From positions 592,501-656,500 of the forward strand of contig JAUIRK010000014.1 in NCBI GenBank assembly GCA_030549495.1: a stretch of 64,000 bases of DNA, read 5' to 3'. Under the pieces are notes generated by a model. It searched no databases, was not told where the DNA came from, and saw only the letters and a list, made by a program, of their open reading frames with translations. The translations under genes and the position numbers were made by a program. Below are positions 1-12,652 of this stretch, piece by piece (position 1 is the first letter of the stretch; each line of letters opens with the position of its first letter). Source of the stretch: Nectonema munidae. Lineage: Eukaryota > Nematomorpha > Nectonematoida > Nectonematidae.

Positions 1-280
1 ATGTGCAAGACATATGAAAAGATAACATCATTCGGTTTAAAATATAAAGTTTCTTAACTAAAATGATAAAAGTAATAAATGATTGAATTTTTGTGTTTAA
101 AAAATAGTGATGACGAAGACAATGATGATGCTATGAACTGGTCTAGAAATGATAAGCTGTTGATGAAGTGTTATAGCATTAGATCACCGCTGCTTAACTT
201 TTCCTTACATAGCCAGCCAGCCCTCTTGATTCGTCTCACGGATATAACTAGCGTCTACGACAGAACGTGAGAGGCCAAGA

Positions 281-1260
281 GTAATGTTGCACCATCCGTG
301 CACAAGTTGGACAATGAGATTTCGTACAAGAAGGTTTCAACAAATTAAAGAATTTTAATAATTAATAATAAGGAAAAACAACTCTTTGGTTCGAAAAAGC
401 ATGATAAAGTGAAGGATTGAAGTGGGTTCAACTCAAAAAATGTGGATTCAAATGAAATTAACTGAAAAGTCAACTCGTTTTTTCTACCTGTTAATCTTGT
501 GCACGGATAGTGCAACATTACCCACTATAGTTATTCAATCATGTGTCAGTTAACTAAACTTAAAAACTAACAAATTAAGTAAATAACCTTACTAACTGAC
601 TAATTTAAAAATACGAAAAGAAACTATAAATCTTTTCTAATTTTTGTTCCGAACAAATTTTATATCCAAAACGAATATTCTTTCTCTTGATGAACATCTT
701 TGAATTATCACAACCAAAATAGGACACCATATTTTCATCAATACTGAGATTATGATTAAAAATTCCAAATTCAATCAATGAACTGTTCAATCAGTAAACA
801 CTAGTGTTATTTTGGTGATTTTGTTTTTGATATCTAAAATTCTATTATTATTGAAATACCGCATTTTTATCTTTAAAAATTTTCGCCAACTCATCGTTTG
901 AGAAACTCTGGATACACACACCTATAAATCATGTTGATTAGACCAATAATTTTGTTCGCTAGGCACTATATTATACCCAGATAAAATAACAATGCCTAAA
1001 AAATTTAAGATTTCTTCATTTACATGAAACATTGTATCATTTTTATCTTGTCTTGCGAAAATGTTTGCTTTTGGAACTATTTTCTCAATCCATTCTTTAC
1101 TGAAAACAGTTTCCAAAGTCAGAAAAACTGTGAATATGAAGTGCAGCAATCCGTTGGGAAACTTTCAGGAATACTTGTTTTGAAACAGTTACTTTTTTCC
1201 CAATTGGGACAATTTATATACTTTCTTTTGGATGAATGAGAAAATATACTTGAATCAGAA
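281..1260 (-). pseudogene. Decayed piggyBac transposase copy with terminal palindromes
   Basis: Minus-strand reading gives piggyBac transposase pieces in family order. The first is ARQDKNDTMFHVNEE...ILSGYN..PSEQNYWSN (about 1149-922). Next comes a SQTMSWRKFLKIKMRYF stretch (about 905-840, the family's 'MSRxRFxxI..LHF' region). Last is NLSIDENMVSYFG...FIKRKNIRFGYK (790-605), which contains the first catalytic Asp of the DDE/D domain. Coding similarity stops soon after RFGYK, so the second and third catalytic Asp and the Cys-rich tail are missing. Reading needs at least two frame changes and crosses stops. Downstream of the coding remnant, a 27-29 bp inverted repeat (281-309 and 496-522) carries the palindrome GTTGCAC-n4-GTGCAC and resembles piggyBac end sequence. 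This looks like an internally deleted, dead DNA transposon. The outer borders are not certain. Confidence 0.75.
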
Positions 1261-3299
1261 GATTTTTTTTTAATCTAAGGTCTACCTGCTGGTTCAAACT
1301 ACTCCACGTCTTTAAATATCTTCACTATCAGCATCTTAAATCTTAAAATGTGGACTCCATATTAGACCAAAGTTAAAAATTAGAAAAAAATTAAATTCAA
1401 AAATGTATAATATTATTTTATTATTAAATATTTTTTTGTAAAAAATTTGTCTAATTTTGCTTATAATAAATTTTTGTTTTTAAATTTTTAAATGCATCAC
1501 GATTTTCAATGTTCCTTAAAATAAAAATATTTTGCCATTAATGTTTTTATCATTTATGTTAACAATTTTTTAATGTAATTTAAATTTTCAAATATTTTTA
1601 ATATATTTACATTTTTTATTTTTTTATAGATCAATTTTTCTTTTTAAAAATAACTTTTCATGCTTTGGTTAAAAAGTAAGAAAATACAAACAAGAGAGGA
1701 CAATTGCAAACTTTAAAATACTTATTTTTGAGCGAGGGAAAAAGGTTTAATTAAAAATAAATCTTAAATATCTAATTCTAATAAGTCGAAAGAAAAGTAT
1801 ACAATTTATCAAATTGAGCTTTTAAGTTTTCACATATGGGGAACGTAGGAAGGAAAAAGTTGGAGCAAAAGACACATTTTTCAATAAAGAAAGAGCACAT
1901 TGGGTAATATTAAATGAGGAGGATATCAACTTCCTCGTCTTCTTTTATTACGAAGCCTGTCTTGTGAAACAAAGGCGTCCAAGTGATGAAACGGAAAATA
2001 CAGCTTGGATCTCCAGTTATGAACGGGTTAATTGGCTAGGATGCTAAACCAGTATAATAATTATAAATTAAAAAAAATTAATGTTCATCATTGTGGGTGC
2101 AGAGTTACAAAACATGGTCGACCCAAAGAAGAGACTTGATTAATTTTCCAAAAGTTGATATAAAATTAGGGAATATTTAAATAGACACTTCGAAATAAAA
2201 ATCCTCTATTTCTAATATGGGCAATCATGCAATCTTATAAAATAAAGCTAAAAAAGATAGCCTTCTGGAAAAAATATATATTCTAAAAAATAACTTTTAA
2301 ACAAAGTAAATATTAATAAATAAATTTAAACAAATAAAGAGAGAGAGAGAGAGAGAGTAATAGAAACGCTAAGTAAACAATGAAGCAACTTGAATGTTGA
2401 TATAATAATTTGGTTGTTAAAACAAGGAAAAATGATATGATGCAATGTTTTTTGCTTTACACACATACACATGCAATTTTTCTTGTATTCAACGCCTGTT
2501 TTTATTCACTCGTGTAAAATATATCTGACATTTTTACTGTTTGTTTCATTTTAATTGCTATACTACAATTGAACAATGAGTTCAAATTATTACATAACGA
2601 GCGACAACTTCTTTATAAACAAACGACTTTTCTAACAGAGTGAGTTTTAAACTCTGTTAATTTTCAATTATTTTTGAATATATCACAAAAAATATTATTT
2701 AGAAATCATAATTTTATTTCGCATAAAACGAAAAAGAATTGCGATTGGGAAGATGCTTGCAGAAATTCTAACATTCTCTATACATGCGTAAAGATAAGTA
2801 TACACATCCTCCTTATCCTCGCATTTCTAAGAGTAAAATTTTAAAAGTTCAAAATTGTTTTCCTTTTAATAACCTATAAATTATTTTATTTTGAATGAAT
2901 CAAATTAAAGCTATTTTATATTTTTATTTTTGGTGCTGAGTTGCAAAAACTCAATTAGTATCATTGGAGTGAAATGTATCATTTCCCTTTTTTTTACAAA
3001 GTGGGTTTGCCAAAATTTGCACTAAGAGGGTTTTTTGAAACTTACCTTTTTTACCAAACTTGAAGAAGGCCCCGCATACATTCATGAAGTTTTATATTTC
3101 TATAACGATGTGCCAGAGGAAACGAAGAAAGTTAGCAAACTTAGAACTGAGACTAAAGCGCTGAACAATGAAAACAAAGAAAATACAATTATATATTTAT
3201 TACGAGGAAACTCTTTAAACAAGTTTCGCATCATCAAGAAAATAAAGTACGAACATCAGCTTTTCGCATCGAACAACTTAGAGGAAAGGTCTTCCAGCT
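1261..3299. other. AT-rich stretch, no gene recognised
   Basis: AT-rich sequence with poly-T and poly-A runs and a (GA)n microsatellite at about 2338-2357. The stretch 1840-2060 is slightly less AT-rich, but I could not assign it. The open frame at 3035-3301 (88 codons) ends in a charged, possibly coiled-coil stretch and could be the end of the LINE ORF1 that precedes the adjacent LINE. That is only a guess. Confidence 0.5.
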
Positions 3300-5700
3300 A
3301 GAAGAACTGTCTTCTCCTGCCAATAATAACAAAGCTTTGCTTACTAACAATATATTTGTATTTTTTACCAATTCTAATCGACTTCTCTCAAAAATTCCAG
3401 AACTATCTTTAATAAATTGTAAGACAAACTCTAAATAAATTTTTATTAATGAGATCTTGTACAAAAATCCTGGATTGTCTTCAACAGATTCCTCTGCTTA
3501 TAATCTGTACGATTTTGGCATTTTAAGTAATTTTCACACAACAAACACTAATCGTCCTAAAACTAGAAGGATTATTGCTTTTTCAAGTTAAAAAATATCC
3601 CTTTTTGTATCTTCCTATATAAGAATAGTGTTGAAATTGAAAAGAATGGGGGAAACTTTATCTTCTGCTGTGTTTATAGAAGTCCTTCACTTAATTTATC
3701 CTTTTTTACTTGTTTTTTAGATCTATTCCCCAATTCTACTTTAATCTTTGTTGGGGATTTTAATTATCCTTTTATCAATTGGGCTTCTACTGATAAAACT
3801 TTTCAAAGCAACTTTTTTGTACGAGCCTTTCCAGAGTACTTAAATGCAATAACCTGTTTTAGTTAATCCACAACCTCACAAAGCTTGATTATACTGAAAA
3901 AGAAAGTGAAGTTAAAATGAAGTTTAAAAATCCTTCAATATTGCTGCAATACAAAACTATGGCAAATAGGCTAAGATATGAGACAAGAAAAGCAAAGAAG
4001 ATTTTTGAAGTATAATCTTTTTAAGAATATATAAGACAACCCAAAAAAGTTTTGAAATTATATAAATACTTTGAGAAAAAGAAGTTCAAACTTAAATACT
4101 ATATTTGAAAAATACAGACATTGTTTGAAAAACGACATCGAAATTTTTGAAACCCACAGTCATTACTTTTTATCTGTTTTCACTCGCCCTCAACTATGCT
4201 CACTAAAAATCGCACCCAACTTTGTTTGTCATTCACAAATGAATGAAATTATCATCAGTGAAAAATCCGTTCATGAAAAACTAAACTCATTTTCAGGCGA
4301 TAAATCTCCAGGCATGGACGGTTTACATCCATATATTTTAAAAAACTAACAGATGTTTTGGTTTCTCCATTAATGATAATTTTTAACCTTTCTTTGAAAG
4401 AAGAAAAAGTTCTATAGACCAGTAAGCCTAACTCCTGTTCTTTCAAAATTTTGGAATCCATAATTGCCGATAATTTTCTTTCTTATCTCAAAAGATCAAA
4501 TATAATAGATAGCAATCAGCATGGCTTTATTAAGAAAAAATCCACGATAACACAATTACTAGAATTTCATAATAGTGTTGCAAATCTGCTAGAATAAAAA
4601 GATACAGTTGATGTCTTGTACTTTGACTTTAGTAAAACTGAAAAAGTTCCGTATAATTATTTAATCAAGAAATTGAAAGCTTACGGTTTATACTCCGGGA
4701 TTGTTAAATGGATTAAAAGTTTCCAATCTGACAGATACCAAATCGTTTCAGTTCATGGACATCTTTTCAGTTGAAGCAAAGTCACTAGCGAGGTTATCCT
4801 GGGTAGTACGCTGGGAATGACTTTCACCACGAAATAAATTCTACTTTCGGCTTATTTGCTGACGATCTTAAAATATATTTTGGTTCGACTTCGGAATTGA
4901 GAAGGCAAATGATTTGTTATATCTGGCATTTGAATCTCAACTTTTCTAAATGTTACCATCTCCAGGTTGGTGTTAAATACAACTTTATTTATTACATTGG
5001 AGGCTATATAATAAATAATATAAAGCATGTGAACCAAGTTAATGAATCTGGGTATTATTACGAATTAAAAATTGAAATTTAAACCTCATCATACAAGAGT
5101 TATTCAGAGAGCTTACTCACTTTTCCACCTCATCATCAGCCACTTTTCATCCCTGGAACTGTCCACAGTTATTTTTATTAACGAAGCATTGATAAGACCT
5201 ATAATGGAGTATGGTAATGTCATCACAAACCCTACCTGTACTAAAGAAATGGATGCTTTCGAAAACTTGCAGCGCTATATAACTAGAAAAATTAAAGGGC
5301 TTATATAATGAAAGATTTTATCGTTTCCACTTTTGTCTAACAGACTCAAAAGAAACGACATGATAACCGTTTATAATATTATCAATGAAAACATTCAAAT
5401 TGATCATGAAGTTTTATCATCTTTTTCCTAACGACATCAAAGAACGCAACAGTTCAAATTTATAAAGGGTAAACACAAAAAACGCTTTTGTAGAAGTTTC
5501 TTTTCTAATAGTAGTATCAAAGAATGGAACAGCCTGTCAGAATATGTGGTGAATTCACTTTCGCTGAACATCTTTAAACAATGCCTTGATGTTCTGTGGA
5601 AAGATATAATGTTTCTCTCTACTTACCAACAACATAAACATGAAGGCCTAACCCTAGCTTTTTTTTGATGGGAGCCATTTCGCCTTTCTTTTTATCACTT
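3300..5700 (+). mobile_element. Degenerate CR1/Jockey-type LINE (endonuclease + reverse transcriptase)
   Basis: Non-LTR retrotransposon remnant in several frames. From about 3340 an APE-type endonuclease can be followed (FFTNSNRLLSKIPEL, then IFVGDFNYPFINWAS near 3740). The reverse transcriptase follows: FSGDKSPGMDGLHPYILK (4290-4348), KILESIIADNFLSYL and NQHGFIKKKSTITQLLEF (4450-4570), VDVLYFDFSKT...KVP (4610-4660), and LFADDLKIYF (4850-4885), which is the catalytic F/Y-ADD box. LNFSKCYHLQVG (about 4937) corresponds to the family's 'LNxxKC' motif. The C-terminal thumb region includes RPIMEYGNVITNPT (5195-5240) and a final EWNSLSE..VNSLSLNIFKQ segment (5523-5580). Stops and frameshifts occur throughout, so the copy is dead. 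The 3' end is near 5700, where a short TATGTTATGTTATG repeat sits. Motif order and wording point to the CR1/Jockey group; I cannot place it more finely. Confidence 0.9.
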
Positions 5701-6164
5701 AATATAATATGTTATGTTATGTTTAGGTTTTTAAAATTCCTAATGCACTTCATTATTCTTTTGTGGCTTAATTAATTGCCAAACGCTTAATTAATGTGAT
5801 AAGTACTATATGGGTCTTTTGATACTTTGAATGTTACCAGAAGTAGTATCTTATTATATAAAGATAGTTAATAAACAACTTATAATACCTAGATGGCCGC
5901 CTATATGACTTATAATTCAATCACTAACTTTGTATACCTTTCAGGTTTAGCGCTCATAGAATATCTCTTTCTGACATTAATCAGAGATATAAATTACCTT
6001 GCGTATTGGTTTCTATTTTTAAACTGTTTTATTATAATAAATATTTCTCAATACTAATATTGCAATGTAACGGGTGAAGTAGTGCAGGTGCTACCAAATT
6101 TTAAGACGCATGTATACAATATGTATTTATGTTCGTATGTGTGGTGTGACGCGCTCATGTGTGC

Positions 6165-6316
6165 CAGTGTGGGGGCGGCGGGGGGAGGGGGGGAGGGGGG
6201 AGTTGCAAAAATAACTATTTCAAATAAACTGAAATTCAACAAATATAAAAGGTCGATACTTCATTTTAAGAAAAGGAAGGGGCTGTGGCCCAATCCCCAC
6301 CCTCAAATACACCACT
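6165..6316. repeat. G-rich short repeat element with CAGTG-type ends
   Basis: Begins CAGTGTGGGGGCGGCGGGG, followed by further runs of G to about 6200. It ends with the inverse of CAGTGGTGTATTTGAGGG, so both borders read CAGTG inwards. GC content is far above the surroundings. The ends resemble those of hAT-like or similar non-autonomous DNA elements, but the arms match only loosely, so the class is open. The G runs have G-quadruplex potential. Confidence 0.4.
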
Positions 6317-7483
6317 GAGTCTCTGCATTTGTGTGTGTTAAAGTTAAATAAATATGTTCACATTTATTTAATCTTTTGGCACCAAAAGAGCCAATTATAG
6401 CCTTGACTGAGAAATAATGGTTTTCATTGGCTAAACCAGTAATGATTGTTTTTCGTGGACAAAATTCGTAAGGAAAGATATATTTCACACCACACTCTCA
6501 TTCACGCCATACACTCACACGAAGATAAAGTATAAAGTAAATATCTTTTGTAAAATTTATCGACACGTATTTAAAATAATGTTGCAGTGGATTTTGTCAT
6601 AATTTTCCCCATCCTGCCCTTCTAATATTATATCAAAAGTAAGATTTTACAAATGATATATCACAATACAAACCTTTTCAAGTATATATATATTAGCATT
6701 ACTTTCTCTAAATAATAATACTTTTTTGACAGAAAGGTATATTAAGTTTTTAAATATTCAATATTTTCATATAATTTCTGAGTTTTCTTAATGCAATTAT
6801 TTATTAGCTTTAAAAAAGTTAATGAATTATTATGTGCTACTTAATTAAAAGTGTGTACAATTTTATTGAATGATACAATTATACTTGCATTTACTCAATT
6901 ATTTTTAGAAATTTGTCAGCCTTTTTTTCTGAATTAAATTTTAAGAAGAAGATGAAGAAGAAGTTTATTTGAAAAAAAAACATAAGTGATACAATGATTA
7001 CACAATCTATTAGTATGATTATAGCATATAAAGAACTATGTATATATATATTAATTTATATATATACAAAAACAGTATCAAAATAGTGTAATTTCAAAAG
7101 GCCCTGTGACTGGAATTAAATTTAAAATCTTAAACAATATTTTTGGACTTCAGAAATATTATAGTACCGGGTTATGAAAAGATGAAGCTCATTTCCATCA
7201 AGAAATCTTTCAAAAGGAACAAATTTTGCTTTTTTGAAAATATGTATTGAATTTGACATGAGACTTAGACATCCTAATTTCGACAAAAGTAAAATAATCA
7301 AATATCTCTCCTTGACGTAAGACCAACAAAAAACTTAATTTTTTTAAGCATTTGCTTTAGATAGAAAACACTTTTAAACTTTTCTTCAAAAATATATTTC
7401 TTGAAAAACTTTGTTTTGTAGTCTAGTGCATTGCCATGTGTACTTTATCTTAACCCAGATAATTAAGATAAAAATATCAATTT
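6317..7483. other. AT-rich stretch, no gene recognised
   Basis: No coding signal or known repeat identified. Contains an (AAG)n/(GAA)n tract at about 6943-6965 and a self-complementary TATATA stretch at 7030-7070. Confidence 0.5.
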
Positions 7484-8213
7484 AGGTGGTTCTTAAACTA
7501 TTTTTTTGATGGACCCCTTTGCTCTAGTTTTTTTAGGGCGGACCCTCTTATAGCTATTCGACAAAAGAAAGGTCAAACACATGACCCATGAAAATAACCG
7601 CCTTTAACCTTTTTATAAAGGTTATTCTCTTTTACAAACAAACTGAATCAAGATGAATCGGGTGGCTTTTCTTTCCAGATCACCGTTAAGACACGTTTTA
7701 CTGTAATAATATTACTATAATAATGATAAAAATTAAAGTCAGATTTTCATATTTTTGAAATTGTTTTAAGACTTTCCTTTATTAGATGGTATGCCTGTTA
7801 AAACTTTATAATACATTTGGTAAAATATATTTCCAATTTATTCTGAGATTCTTTATTTATTTTGAAATTTAATATCAAAAAAGCTTCTATGACAGCATGA
7901 ATATACTTATCTGTAATCTCTGATAAAATGGAGATAAGCAAATATGTTCATATGAAAAAGAGTCAAAGACTATATTCATTTAAAATTTAAATGTATCTTT
8001 TTTTTAAATTAAAGATCATTTTTTCCTTATTGATAAACCTTCGTTTGCTGGTGTAAATTAACATAGAAATCCCATTTTCAATTATAACAATCTTTCTGAT
8101 ATGGAACATCAAAATATCAATGTAGAATTCTAATTTTTTATTTTTTGCCTGTGGACCTTATGAATATTGCATGGAGCGCCAGAATCCATGTAGACCCCGG
8201 TTGAGAATCACTG
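7484..8213. mobile_element. Non-autonomous hAT-like element, about 730 bp
   Basis: The left end reads GGTGGTTCTTAAACT, then TGATGGACCCCTTTGC. The right end, read inverted, is CAGTGATTCTCAACCGGG, then GTCTACATGG. These are imperfect inverted copies of the widespread hAT end 'CAGTGGTTCTCAAC...GGACCCC'. No transposase frame can be seen inside, so this is a non-autonomous or internally deleted copy. I could not confirm the expected 8-bp target duplication; the left border is eroded. Confidence 0.65.
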
Positions 8214-8601
8214 TTAGAAAATGACTTATAAAGTAAATATATAAAGAAGATATCTGTAGTTGATTTGCACAATTTAGCAAAGAAATTATAATTATAATCA
8301 AAATGCAAAATATAAACAACTTTCCCAAAACCCTTTCCACTCCTGCTTGCATGTTTCTTTGCTTCTTTAAATGTTATGCATTTCAACTAAAAAAAATTTT
8401 ACATGCTTGTCTTCATCATTTCTTATATTTTCCCCTTTGGCTCTTTTAATAAAATTATTTGTTGAACATCATTTCAGTTTAATAACGGTTAATTAATTAA
8501 ACTGTGCAAAATTTATAGAATTCTTTATTTTACTTTTTACAGAGATTTTGTCAAAAAGATTGAGGAACACATATTTGTATAAAAAATTTAATTAAAAGAA
8601 A

Positions 8602-8726
8602 TTAACCCATTTAGTACGAATGCTTACAAAGGAAACGCAGGCAAACTCTTGTGATGAATAAAATTGAATATGGATTACTGAAGTCGTTTGCGTTTCCTTT
8701 CGCAACATTGGTATCAAATAGGTTAA
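8602..8726. repeat. TTAA-flanked MITE (piggyBac-like), copy with GTTTGCG palindrome
   Basis: Bounded by TTAA on both sides with inverted ends TTAACCCATTTAGTACGAATG and (inverted) TTAACCTATTTGATACCAATG. Just inside the right end is the imperfect palindrome GTTTGCG-n8-CGCAAC (8686-8706). The left end has the related TTACAAAGGAAACGC. No coding capacity. It belongs with the TTAA MITEs at 20.0, 20.5, 32.2, 56.9 and 57.0 kb by its end scaffold, although it lacks their internal GCAGACGAT motifs. Confidence 0.65.
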
Positions 8727-8727
8727 G

Positions 8728-8947
8728 ACAGAGGCGTAGCTAGTGGGGGGCGCCGGGGGCGGCCCCCCCCCGGCGGTTTTGGGGGGGGTTTTTCTAATTT
8801 TTTTAATTTTTTTAAATAAAAATAAATTATTTTTTTTTTTTAAATTTTAAAAAAATTCCCTTATTCTTTAAAATTTTTTCCCCCCCCCTTTTATTTTAAA
8901 ACCCAAACCAAAAACAATTTTCCCCCTCCTCTTTTTTTTTTGGGGGG
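8728..8947. repeat. GC-rich and homopolymer-rich repeat fragment
   Basis: Starts GACAGAGGCGTAGCTAGTGGGG, then GGCGCCGGGGGCGGCCCCCCCC, followed by long T, A and C homopolymers. 'GAGGCGTAGCTAG' is a start seen in many invertebrate repeats, but I cannot assign the class. The homopolymer density suggests that this stretch may also contain sequencing or consensus errors. Confidence 0.45.
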
Positions 8948-9689
8948 TTAAGATAATGACATATATTTTCATAATTTAGATTCTGATTTTTTTTTGAAAT
9001 TTAGAGTATTTTGTGTATTTTGTAGGCTCCACATTCATGGTCTAATATAACATTTACTTGGGAGATAAGTAAAAGATTTATATGAAATGCGTGGAAGTAA
9101 TTTTGAGACACATATAAGAGAGAAATAAATATTCTAAATTTGCAGCATAAATTTAATGGTTAATGAATAATTAGATATCTATTAGCTTATAATTGTGTGT
9201 TATCTCTAAGAGAACATCGTAAAAATGCTCTCCCTTATAAAATTTAAATTTTAGTCTCCATTTTTATGCGAAGGAAGTAATTAATTTGAACGTATTGCTT
9301 TCTCAATATGACTAATATATATATATACTTGCATATCCATTATCTCATATGTTTTTATAATGTCATATTATTTTATGGCTTCCCGATTTAGAAAGACATT
9401 AATGGATTCCAAAATTACATCATAATATTTTAGCATTTGAAAAATAGACATACGTGAAATGCAGATTCCAACCTTTTAATACCAAATGAAACAAAAATAA
9501 ATAATAATGTTCATTATAAATTTAAGCTAAATTTTATATTTTTTTAAAATGTTGTCTCTGAAAATTTAGAATTGTTAGTAGCTAATCGCTATAATAGAAT
9601 ACTAATTCACATATTGCCATCATCAACCAAAAGACTAAAAAATTTTAAAGGTATTCTGATAAATCAAAATGTACCCCGGCAGATAATCT
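8948..9689. other. AT-rich stretch, no gene recognised
   Basis: No coding frame, repeat or RNA gene that I can support. Confidence 0.5.
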
Positions 9690-9806
9690 AACATGGAAGC
9701 GTAGGGTCTTGATCCTGATGGCCTGGGTTCGATTCCCGATCGTGACTCCTTACAATCTGTGCAGATATGTTAGATCATTCTTCTCTTGCATGCGATACCA
9801 ACAAGT
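9690..9806 (+). repeat. tRNA-derived SINE copy
   Basis: A tRNA-like head has an A-box-like start (GGAAGCGTAGGGTCTTGATC) and a B box in TGGGTTCGATTCCCGATCG. The body that follows (ATCTGTGCAGATATG, then TTCTCTTGCATGCGATACC) parallels that of the SINE at 33.4 kb (ATCAGTGCAGATATCG, CTTCCCTTGCATGAAACACC). The shared body after the tRNA head is what argues for a SINE and against a tRNA gene. No long A tail is left. Confidence 0.7.
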
Positions 9807-12580
9807 AAAAATGTATATAATGGAGTTACATGTTTTTTGAATGAATGTCATAAAATTTAGATTGGGGTGAGACGATCTTTGGTTACAATACTTTGATAAA
9901 ACAAATACATATACGTTTATAAGCTGGACAACCACAATTAATTATCTAAGCTTTATATTTATATGGTTCAATTGATACATCTTATAAATAGCATATACTA
10001 ATAATTATGCTTTCCTTTGCAACTATTGAAACGAAACAATTTGTTTCTTTATTTCATAATTGAAATCATTATTTCCTTTGTAAAGCATAAACAAACTTTT
10101 TTTAAATAAAAGCGATCATATTTCGACAGCTACTGATTTTCACCCAATTCCTTATAAATATCAAGATATTAATAACATTTTTGTTGAAAGAACGCCTACT
10201 GCTATTTTTTATGCCAACCCAAAATAGTTCCTTTCTTCTCAAATATTCTACCGCTAATAAATCAGATATAAAGCATGGACAATGAATTTTATTATTTAAT
10301 AGAATTGACTTACTATAGTGCTAGCTTTCATATTGCTCATGTAAATGTATGGAATTTCTACATGTAATTTTGCGCGTATACGGCAAAATCTAGATACAAG
10401 TAACACATTTTTTACTCAAAATTTTAACGTATTTTGATAGGCCTGTTGTTCTAATTAAATATAAATCGCATATTTTATAAAAATATTAATATATGGATTT
10501 GTTAAAATTTTTGAATATACATGACATATCAAATTTCATTCTCTCAACAAATGACTTGGAGTTGTGATTTGTGCATCAACTTCTACAATTTTCATGAGAA
10601 ATTATTTTTATTTAGAGATTGTATATACTTAAATTTTCATAGAAAAGAAATTTAACATTGCTGCGAAGCAAGAATCGATTTTTCTATTAGATAATAAATC
10701 TTAGTATTCTATAAGTGAAATTAAGTTTAGTTAATAAAAAATATTGCACCATTTTTTGTACTTTTAATAAAGCAGTTATATATATATACATGTAAGTATG
10801 TGTAATATGTCTTTATGAGATCTATTTTATAGTAATTAAATTATGTATCTTCCCTTTATCAAATATGCCGTCTTTATTCCATCCATAGATGTTTATGGGA
10901 TTTTTTCACATAACATATAATAAAACATTAATTCTCTTTATATTGCTTATATCTTATGCTCACAATGAACGCTACTACTGACAAGTTTATATTTCTAAAT
11001 TTTTTGCAATTCTTCAAAGTGAAAGTAAAAGTGTTATTCTTATCCAAGGCTGCATTTTGAGAATATTTTCGGAGGGGAAATAAAATTATAAACTGTTTAT
11101 CATAAACTGCTTGCGGCCTTCTGGCTTTTGGATCTTCAGAAAATAACCGTGGTTATGTCTTCAAATATTTGCTACTTAAAAAAATTATGCTTTCCTTACC
11201 TATTGCTCAGCTTATTAATTTTTTCAACTTTATTCCAAATATATATATAATATTTGAAATTTACATTTTTATATAAAATTTCTATTTTATGCTCTTTTAA
11301 TGTAAACCCGTTCAAATAATGTATTTTCTCTCCCTCTCTCTGATATATTTTTGTCCACAAAAAAAAATATTTGATAGTTAAGTACTCGCTAAATGTATAA
11401 ATAAAACTTAAATTAATAAGTTTTAAGAAAATCTGTCTTCTTAGCTTAACCTTTGCAAAACAATTATATAAACTTCATTTGGTTTAATTTTTATATCATT
11501 GTGAACAGATATTATATCAAGTGTAGTCATAAGGTGACTTGTTGATGAATTTTTAGATATGTCAATAACTATTGAGATAAGTTATTTACAAGGTTAAAGC
11601 TCCCTGTTACTATGATATAAATATATTTTGATATACTCCCTTGGGAGTGGTTGATAATACATTTTAGAAACCATAGCACCTATTGTTATATTTTAAGCCC
11701 ATCTTTTCGATATCTTTACACCCAAGTGTTCTTAATTGACGTTAGGAATGGTATAACGAAATTGCGCTGAGCTTATAAAAATAAAACATCTGGTATTAAA
11801 GAATATAATGTTTTTCTATAAAAAATAAGTTCTACATATTAGTAAAGGACAAACATAATGCTCTTTTTTGTTATAGCTATTTTATACTTATTCCATTTTA
11901 TTATTTTTCAAAAACGTATAGAAAAGTAACTTTGTTTTTTTAAATGGATAATTTTGTCTTAAATCGTTTTCAGATTTACAAGTGTTGAGTGATGTTTTAT
12001 ATAACTTACAAGTATTGGTAGACACTTCCTTTTTATGCATTTAGAAATATTTTTTACCACAAGTAATGATTTTTTAGGATTTTCAAACTTTTAAAATTTT
12101 CTCTCATATGTTTTCTCTGTAATATGCATAAATCATTTTTTTGAGTTGATTATAACTTTCTATAGATTCCTTAAATTGTCCAAAAAAATTTATTTATTTG
12201 TTACAATACAAAAATTTACAAATAACGTCCAATAATTGAATTGATTATATAATATTTTTTAAATATTCTTTTGAGTAAAGCATAATTTTATATTCAAAAA
12301 AGATTCTAGATTAGAATTTCTCTAAAATATGCAACAGTTTGAAACATTTCTAATGATAGGTGAATAAATTTTGATAAAAGGGTTACCTCATTCTGTAAAT
12401 ATTTAGGTAGAAAAAAATTTGAAAGAAACGGTTTATAATAATACTTCAAATAGTAAAAAGTTTACTTTATTACGGTGATGATATTTATAAAAACTTTAAA
12501 GGATATGTGCTTTTACTTGACAAGTATAGTCAACATACTACTTTATTTTATTTCATGATTAATTCCGTTTAAATTGTTGG
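9807..12580. other. AT-rich intergenic stretch, no gene recognised
   Basis: No coding region or TE that I can name. A 21-nt GC-richer word at 11113-11133, containing GCGGCCTTCTGGC, recurs exactly at 25484-25504. Several TATATA tracts occur. Confidence 0.5.
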
Positions 12581-12652
12581 CAGATGTCCTAGTGATGACA
12601 GAGTTAGGTCTTGATTCAGTCTGTTTGAGTTCGATACCGCATACTGACCATC
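12581..12652 (+). repeat. tRNA-like SINE head, degraded
   Basis: Sequence TGTCCTAGTGATGACAG, then GTCTTGATTCAGTC, then a B-box-like TTGAGTTCGATACCGC. Spacing fits a tRNA head, and GTCTTGAT is shared with the 9.7-kb SINE. The body after the head is not recognisable, so this may be a truncated or older copy. Confidence 0.5.
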
